Shown here one piece after another: positions 22,911-31,200 of a stretch of DNA of 64,000 bases. The notes under the pieces were generated by a model. That model was not told the origin of the DNA and ran no database searches. It saw nothing but the letters and a program-made list of their open reading frames with translations. Position 1 is the first letter of the stretch; every line of letters starts with the position of its first letter. A program made the position numbers and the translations under genes. The DNA lies in assembly GCF_030269925.1 (NCBI RefSeq), contig NC_085129.1, positions 13,879,501 to 13,943,500 on the forward strand, in the 5' to 3' direction. This DNA is from Bombyx mori (lineage: Eukaryota > Arthropoda > Insecta > Lepidoptera > Bombycidae).

Positions 22911-23017
22911 ATAGTTTTATTCCGCAGTGAGTAAAACACTATTGTAAATTTGTTAAATATTTAATAATTAAGTGATTTTAGAGAGGAAGTCACAAGGAAT
23001 GACGTTTGTAATTAATG

Positions 23018-23023
23018 AATAAA
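23018..23023 (+). promoter_or_regulatory. AATAAA poly(A) signal, haspin (distal candidate)
   Basis: AATAAA followed within 10-30 bases by TGTTCTGTAGGTGTTTTTTT, a GU/U-rich downstream element. This makes it the better of the two candidates. Confidence 0.5.
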
Positions 23024-23848
23024 TGTTCTGTAGGTGTTTTTTTTTTCACGCGGTCCCTTGATAAGTTTAAAATTTGAATCAGTCTCAAGCGAAAGTGATT
23101 CAAATGGAGCGGCGCACCTTCCTTGGGGTGCGCTGCGGTAGTATGTTACGGACTTTAGAGTCAGCAAAACAATTAAAATAGATTGTAATAGTCTAAGAAA
23201 AACACGTACTCAAAATACGATAACATTTAGCATGCTAGAAATGGGCTGATGGCTTTGAACTACGCCATATATTTATGTTTTGCGACAAACGACAACTTTA
23301 TAAAATCAGTGTAGCAACTTTTAAAAATCATCATATCGTTTACTTGGCAAATTCGAAGGACGAACTTGTCTTAGATATCACCCATCTAAATCATATCATA
23401 TTTGCACATAACAATATACCTACTTACTTCCCATTAAAGTATAAATTCTACAAATAAATAATACTCAACAATATTTAAAATAAAATGAGCCAAGAACGTT
23501 TATCGATAAAACCTGATAACATTGAAATCTTTTGTACAGCACTAAAGCCGCCATGTTTTGTGGCCAGATGACGTCACAGTGGCACGAAATTTTTGTTGAC
23601 GTTTCATTTCCATAGGTTTCCTACTTCATTGCTCTAAAAGAAATAGACGATAAACGAACGAACTGACCGTTCAATCGTGTATCATGAGTTGGGAAAAAAA
23701 AGATGGATAAGATTACAAGATTTACACCAAATTCAAAAGTGAAAAACTATCCTTAATTTTGTTAGTGATATTTATTCTTGGTGGGTCGTATGACTTGAAA
23801 ACGAATTACAATAACGGCATTATTAGGAGCACGTGAAGTCATAGATAT

Positions 23849-24124
23849 GAGTCGTCTATTATCAAAGGTGGCAATCTGTGCATTTGGACAAAAAAAAATT
23901 ATTGATATGTCAATACAGATTGATTTGAATATAATCGTCTCCTTCAAAGAATACGGTTCAAAACCTGCATTAAATAAAGGTTAATACTTAACCTGTTATT
24001 TATCTAAGATGTCGTTCCGAAGAGTTTTGTGACTGCCAATGGAATACAAAGTCAATAATTCGTTTTTCTGAAATACCAATCATTGTCCAAAAGTCAGATT
24101 GCCGGCTTTGATAATAGACGACTC
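23849..24124. mobile_element. MITE family A, copy 2 (276 bp)
   Basis: Near-identical to copy 1 along its length, same orientation, with near-perfect ends GAGTCGTCTATTATCAAAGG / CTTTGATAATAGACGACTC. Flanked by ATAT on both sides, a candidate 4-bp target duplication. Confidence 0.85.
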
Positions 24125-24307
24125 ATATATTGATTATATGAATGTGAAGTTTTTATTTAAACAAATAAATATGTAATAAGTATGTAACGAAACAAATCAC
24201 TGCACTCATCGAACCCTACATTAGGATTCCCTGTGTTAAGGGTACCATAGACTGACATGCATACTTATATACGTTTAAATATATATGTACACATATAGAT
24301 AATAACC

Positions 24308-24432
24308 GTAGGCAGCGGCTTGGCTGGCCCTGGCATTGCCTGTCCCTGGCATTGCCGAAGTCCATGGGCGACGGTTACCACTCACCATCAGGTGGGCCGT
24401 ATGTTCGTTTGCCTACAAGGGCAATAAAATAA
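24308..24432 (+). mobile_element. CR1-like LINE 3' tail
   Basis: GTAGGCAGCGGCTTGGCTGG, GTCCATGGGCGACGGTTACC, ATCAGGTGGGCCGTATG and terminal AATAAAATAAATAAAT. A short internal duplication of the CCCTGGCATTGCC block is visible. Confidence 0.8.
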
Positions 24433-24565
24433 ATAAATAATAAACACCCAGACAAAGAGCAAACAACTTATACATCGCACGAATGTTTGCCCGATGTGGA
24501 AATCGAACCTACCACCCTCAGCGCAACAGTCAGAGGCGCTACTACCGCACCACCGAGTCAGTAAA
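24433..24565 (-). mobile_element. tRNA-headed SINE fragment
   Basis: On the minus strand it reads GACTCGGTGGTGCGGTAGTA, GCGCCTCTGACTGTTGCGC, then GGTAGGTTCGATTTCC. It has an A-box-like and a B-box (GGTTCGATTCC-like) segment, so it is a Pol III-type head. It is joined tail-to-tail with the CR1-like tail. Confidence 0.55.
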
Positions 24566-25178
24566 TTATTTATTTAAAGTGAAGGTGGCGATTATTTTCT
24601 AAGTAGTGTACACTACACTATTACGTATGTTAGTAGTGATTGTTGTCTTTTTCTATTAATCTTTGATAATGACTACAAATTTCGAGACAAAACCGTGAAA
24701 ACTGCTTTGGGATTCTTGGGCATAGTCCATAAAAATGACTTAACTGTATGGATTTGTTTCTTTTGCCCATTCAAGAAGGCAAAGAAGGCAAAAATATTTC
24801 TGAACGAAACAATTTTCTTTTATGACTGACAGATTAAAGTCAAAATTGTCAAATGTGTTTTTATGTCAATTGTCATTACAGTCATTTGTGTTGTTAACTG
24901 TTGAGTTGTCAAAGCTCAGTCAAAGGAAGCAGAAGGATTTAATTAGGCTCTAAAATCATTAATTACGTATTGGAAATGCATTAATATTAGAATTATACAT
25001 AAACTATTAGATCAGTAGAGAAAAAAAATAGTTATGTAAGACGTAACATTTACAACCTTCAGTGGCGTGCTGTTATCGATTCTTCTGTTTAAAATATTAG
25101 ATATATGTTATTGTTCGTGTATTAAATTAATTTCGCGTCTGTATGTAAAATAAATAAATAAAGTCGTTTTAAACAACA

Positions 25179-25206
25179 ATGGACGGAAGCAATGATTCTT
25201 TATCGA
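25179..25206 (+). CDS. Unknown gene, exon 1 with start codon
   Basis: ATG in ACAACAATGG, a good insect start context. It encodes MDGSNDSLS plus one base. The donor is GA|GTAAGT (25207). Confidence 0.75.
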
Positions 25207-28200
25207 GTAAGTTTCATTTTTTCTTTATGAAATGAGTTTAGTATATCATAAAACTGTTTGTTTGATAAAGTAATTTTTTGCTATCAGTGTTGTCTCCGCC
25301 TATTGGCGGGTCGTCAGCCGTACTTTTGACTCCGGGTCGCACGAGGAACATCGCTCAGGATATGGAAGCCCTCCGTTTATCGAGACAAGATAATCCATAT
25401 TTGCAGGTAATATTATAAATTTATGTAATTTCCAATTACGGGCTCGCGTGCGGAAGTTACGCGTTTATATGCCGCATTACATACTCAAACATTATCATAA
25501 GCTTTTCATTTTGATTATGATAGTTTATTTTCTGTCTTTTTTTCTCAAAAACCTATGTACAACATATATTTTGAGTTTGCTTTATAAAAGCAAAAAGCAA
25601 TAACTGCTACTAAGGATGATTAGCTATTTTATGGAGTGGTTAAAAACATTATTTTTCAAACAGTAAAATTCAATTTTTTTTTATATGATTGTCAATGAAA
25701 TCAAATTATATAGAGAGCTAAGACTTAAATTAAAAAGAGGTAACAATGAAACGGCTTCAGGAAAAAAATAAAAGATCAGATTTGATGTAAAGCAGAAAAT
25801 ACTATTATACAAAAAAATATATATATATTGCTCAGAAAGAAAAAGTTTATATAAGAATGGTCAGGTACCATTATTATAGTATTTAATATAATTCAATTTG
25901 GTAAATACTTACAATAGTCAATATCCAAAATGAAGATGAATACTAATTTACTATTTTATATTTGCAGCAAGTGATGGCTAGCAGAGAGAGCCTGATTGAA
26001 AGTCACCACGATGAGTGTGAATCGGATGATACCATATTGATGTCTCAGGTAAACATTAATTCACATTCAATAACTTTCTTTTGAACTCTGCCATTTCTAT
26101 CCATAATACAATTTTAAATCTACTGTAGACTTCACCTAGCTAGGTGATATTACCATAAATATTTCAAAGTAGATTAAGCAAGTCTCATCTTCACTTTAGT
26201 TATTGTAAATAATGTAGAGGCGATAGACAAAATCACTGGTGTAAAACAAGTGCAGATCGAGATTCAAGTGTTAATATTAATATAACTATACAAATGAATA
26301 TTATGTTATTGGGTGATTTATGTTTTCTCATTAAATTTGCTAGAAATCACAGGGCAGGAAACAATAGGTTGTCTTGTGAGTCAGCATGGGTATGTAGGAC
26401 TTTATAGGGTGGGTCAGCCGCTAAATCATGCTTTACAATTTATGACTTAAACTTCAATCTCAAGGTGCATGGCTGACCAGATGGACCTCATTCACTATAT
26501 AAGTATACTTACTATATAGGGCAGGGTTTCCCAAACTTATTTTGTCTACTGCCCACTTTGAGAATAAATTATTTTTTAGCATCCTTCATTTTTTCACCTA
26601 CTTAAAAGCCACTATAGTGAGAGCTCAGTCAGTGTCTAAGAGTCCTCCTAGATGAAGTTACAAATCGCCTCCAAGCCTCTACACATCGCCCCCATTTTTT
26701 CTGGGTCTCTTACAGCCCCCCTTTAGGCCTGCAGCGCCCACAAGGGGGCTTTATCGCCCACTTTGGGAAAGACTGCTGTAGATTATACGACATAAATAAT
26801 TGAGAATAGCATTAATTAGTAACTAAAAAAATACCAGAACTAAATCCATACACATTAAAATTCCATATATGTAATAAACGTTGGATTTTTAAAAGCGGCC
26901 TTGGACGAGAATTTTTCGATTTACGTTTCGAAATGAAGCCAATTAATAAGTTGACATTGAACAAAATTATTGAAACCATAAAAATATGCCGACTGGGTGG
27001 TATAGTTTTGTTTCGTAAATACAAATCGTATAAAAGTCTCGACATCAAAATGTTTTGTCACGACTATAAATCACTTTTATGGCTTTAATCTTATGTAAGA
27101 GAGGGAAAAAAAGGGAATTTAAGAAAAATACCCGCAATCTGTCACAAATCGACGTATACAAGTCGCGCCTATAGCTAACTATAATAGCATTTTGGCTTCT
27201 CACTTGTCGAGGGCGCCCAGAATGTAATATACATTGTTAAAATTAAGTATAAAGCGTAGAGCTTAAAATATTTTTGTATAAACTTTGAGGGGGACTTCTC
27301 AACATCGAGAAAGCCCTCCCTAAAATAAGAGAAAAGAAAAAAGTAGCGCCTATTGTGTGTAAAGTATAATTTGCCTAATTAAAACCGCATTTACGATTCA
27401 AATTGGCTATTTCTTATATTCACTAGTGATCCTCTTAATCCGTGGCCAAAGAGCCATAAAGTATTTGAAACTCTAGAAATTGTAAGATTATTTTTAAGCA
27501 ATAATCAAAACGTAAATGATCTTTTAAAGATGTCTATAAGTTTGAGGAGAACCTAAGAAAATAGTTTACATTTTTGTATTATTGGACTCTTTGTATTTCT
27601 GTCGGCGGCATAAAATATCACCAAATCAGATAGGGCCACAATTGAGTCGACTATTATCAAAGCCAGCAATGTGACTTTTGGACAATTATTGGTAAATCAG
27701 AAAAACGAATTATTGACTTTGTATTCCATTGGCAGTCACAAAAATCTTCAGAACGACATCTTAGATAAATAACAGGTTAAGTATTAACCTTTATTTAATG
27801 CAGGTTTTGAACCGTATTCTTTGAAGGAGACGATTATATTCAAATCAATATGTATTGACATATCAATATTTTTTTTTGTCCAAATGCACAGATTGCCACC
27901 TTTGATAATAGACGACTCAATTCACGAGTAGGCTCTGTTTGACAATGGAACCTCTGGGTCTGCGGAGGGACTTCGGTTCCCTCTGTATTTTGTACCGTAT
28001 GCTCCATGGCGAGTGCTCTGATGACTTGTTTGAGATGATTCCATCATCTCGTTTTTACCATCACACCGCCTGCCGCCGGAGTAAAGTTCATCCATACTAC
28101 CTGGAACCACTGCAGTCATCCACAGTGCGTTGCCAGAGATCTTTTCTGCCATGTACTATCCGGCTTTGGAATGAGCTCCCTTCCACGGTGTTTCCCGAGC

Positions 28201-31200
28201 GCTATGACATGTCCTTCTTCAAACAAGGCTTGAGGAGTATTAAACGGCAGGCAGCGGCTTGGCTCTGTCCCTGGCATTGCTGACATCCATGAGCGAAGGT
28301 AACCACTGACCATCAAATGGCAGTATGCTCGTCTGCCTATACGGCAATAAAAAATAGACTAGGATAAATGGATCTGTATGAATGGGAAAATACACAAATA
28401 ATGTATTGGCAGAATCAAGTGAAGAATTATTAAATTGCGTACACCCTTAATATATCAGCCGTGACCACGTGTAATTTGAACATAATTGTATTTACGCAAA
28501 AATATGCGTAAATTAATTAAATTGTATTTATTTTGGAATAAAATAACGGATGTCGATTTTTCTGATCATTTATTGTTTCTGTTCATACGCACACCGCATT
28601 CATTTAGAGATATCAAGTAAGTTTCGTCTTTGTCATTTTCGTCCTAATTTTTAATTTGTTTAAAAAAATTGGTCCCGATTTAGTTTGTTTAAATGGAATT
28701 TGTCAATTAGCAAATCGCACAGGACATTAAAGCCGCTTTCGGACTACCTACGCTATAATATAATAGCATATAGTGTATAGCTCATAGCACGACAATATCG
28801 CGCACCATACATTGTTATGAACACGTTCACACTGTACTGTACTATATATTATTATAGCACTAGTATAGCGTAGTCTGAAAGCAGCTTAACCCTTCGTCTC
28901 CTTCCAAAGTGTCTCATACATTTTCTTTTGTAAATGTCACGCTTCTTGTACTCAACTCAAACTGCTTTAGCTGTCAATATTTATATAATAAACCGGGTAA
29001 TTATACAAACCGGATTAAATAATGTCTAAAAACGGCTCTAATAAATAAATAATGTACATAGAAGTGATTTCTACCGATTACTCCTCTAAATAATTCCTTG
29101 TTCTAACTTCGGTAGCAGCTTAAAATGTCGTAACTTTTAAAGACAGAGTCCAAGAATGAGACTGCTGTTTAATGACAAACCCACTGTGTAATTTATTAAT
29201 TTTTTTCAAAATTTTTATGTGCGTCGGCATTTTAATGACGTCATTTCATAATTGATGACTGTAAACGCATTAACCATGTGTTAGCGTTGTTTGATTTCCT
29301 GACAACATAGGCAATGAGACTCATGCACGATAAATGCTAACATTCAATAATAATGAGCTTATTGGGAGATAATTTTCTTACGTAAATTGTCAATATATTT
29401 TCGCTTCAGTTCAGTTATGGCGGGAAATAGTTTTTTTTTTTAATAATCGAAGTCTAGCTCCCCTTCGTTATTCCAGGAGTTCGGCAGCACAGCGTTAGAT
29501 TTCGTCGAAGACGACATATTGACTTTGAAGGAGGTTCATGAGCATATGATCCGATCACCACCACCGACCAGTTGCTGGCCACACGGTATGATAAAAATTA
29601 AAATTTCACATTATAACATTATATAGCCTATCATCGTAAAAATTGGCATTCTGACCTACAATAAAATATATTGCTTTGTGAATTCACATATCGAGGGGTG
29701 AAAGCTTATTTGCTTTAAGCCACATTTTTGCAACTCTACAGGAGAGCCATTTAAAGTTTATAATTTGGAAAAAATATCATAACAAAAACAAAAAAAGTTC
29801 AGCTACTTGAATGGGGTGAACTTAATTGAAGTTCAATTAAAAATCATCAAACTTGATGCTAATATCAAATAAAACGGACCTTTACAAAAATGAATGTCGC
29901 GTATTAAGCGAAATGTCGTTTAAACCGCCTTTCAGCCTTCGATAATAAGTACTCTGTAGTATCATTTTGTTTCTATAAAATGATACGGTCATTATTTGGG
30001 CATTATTTTATCACTATCCATTATTTTTATCGTGTAATAAAAAATCAAACCCGCAAAATTATAATTTACGTAATTACTGGTGGTAGGATCTCATAAGAGT
30101 CCGCACGGGTAGGTACAACCACCCCGCCTATTTCTGCCGTGAAGCAGTAATGCGTTTCGGTCTGAAGGGTGGGGCAGCCGTTGTAACTATACTTGAGACC
30201 TTAGAACTTATATCTCAAGGTGGATGGCGCATTTACGTTGTATTGAATTTTATAGTTGTCGGCTGTGTCTGTGTGCTTAGTTTAATTGAAAAGATCCAGT
30301 ATGTTAGAATGCCAATTAAATCAAAGTGTACTTTAATCACTTCTAAAATGTACAATATTCATTGATCACACCGTTCTTCAATCTAATAAGTATTTATATC
30401 GCAATATCCTAAATAACACAGTGTATAAGTACAGTTAAAAATTTGCATATTAAATTTGTTATTCAACGGCGCGTTTTGTTAATGTAAATTTTATTTGTAT
30501 ATAAAAAAAAATACATTATAAATAAAAGTTGATATCGCATACAAACTATTGTATGTAACTAAAACAGTTACGTAATATCAGTATTCTAGATTTAATCGAC
30601 TTGGTTTTCTAAATTTAGAAATTCTCACGAATTTTCACTATCCCATGTAGAAACTAAAAATGGTTTATGTACTAGAAATAAATATATATTTTTTTAGATA
30701 TTTTTCACTGTACTTATTTCTGTAAATAACTTAAATGTGGTTCCCACATAAGAATGACTAGTATGTCATAAAACTAAGATAATGTTGCCAATTTATTCAC
30801 ACGATTTTGAACTGGATTAATACGAAAATGACATCGATTGCATTTAATGAAACATCTTATTAAATCTATTACTACTGTATCCCGACACTTAACATTTTAA
30901 AAGTTTTATAACCTGTAAGTGCGATGGTCGACTATAAATTGAAATCAAAGACCTTTAGAATAGAATCTATAATCGAATAACTCAATCCAACGAAAAATAC
31001 AACACTTTGTTTTGTCAAATACAGATTGATTGGCACACTTCGACGCGTTTATCAGTGTATATTGGCAGATAACATCCTAAATCCTATAATCGGGCATGTC
31101 AATAATGCGTCATCATTAAAATGAAGAGACAATATTTTGCTCGTTAATCGCTATTTGTCGAGTCATTGTTATCCTGAGATAATTCACAATAATTCGTGGT

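Larger units (their letters stand above)
21876..23050 (+). other. Haspin 3' untranslated region (probable)
   Basis: No credible coding sequence. The open frames at 21929-22243 and 22613-22909 have no homology I recognise and lack coding composition. Ends are proposed from poly(A) signals at 22905 and 23018. Confidence 0.5.
23051..25178 (+). other. Intergenic region between haspin and the next gene
   Basis: It holds two small GC hairpins (23085-23143), a TGACGTCA palindrome (23569-23576), MITE family A copy 2, a CR1-like tail and a tRNA-headed SINE end. The 600 bases before the next ATG are AT-rich with no clear TATA box; the promoter of the second gene should lie there. Confidence 0.5.
26049..29476 (+). 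other. Intron 3 of the unknown gene (3.4 kb)
   Basis: It holds a diverged Bm1 (26362-26490), a hAT-like element (26522-26778), MITE family A copy 3 (27644-27918) and a CR1-like LINE end (27935-28350). The remainder is AT-rich with nothing recognisable. Confidence 0.65.

Noticed and set aside
24490..24560. Second tRNA-like sequence (minus strand)
   Set aside because: It has B-box text but no cloverleaf; it fits a SINE head joined to a SINE-type body.
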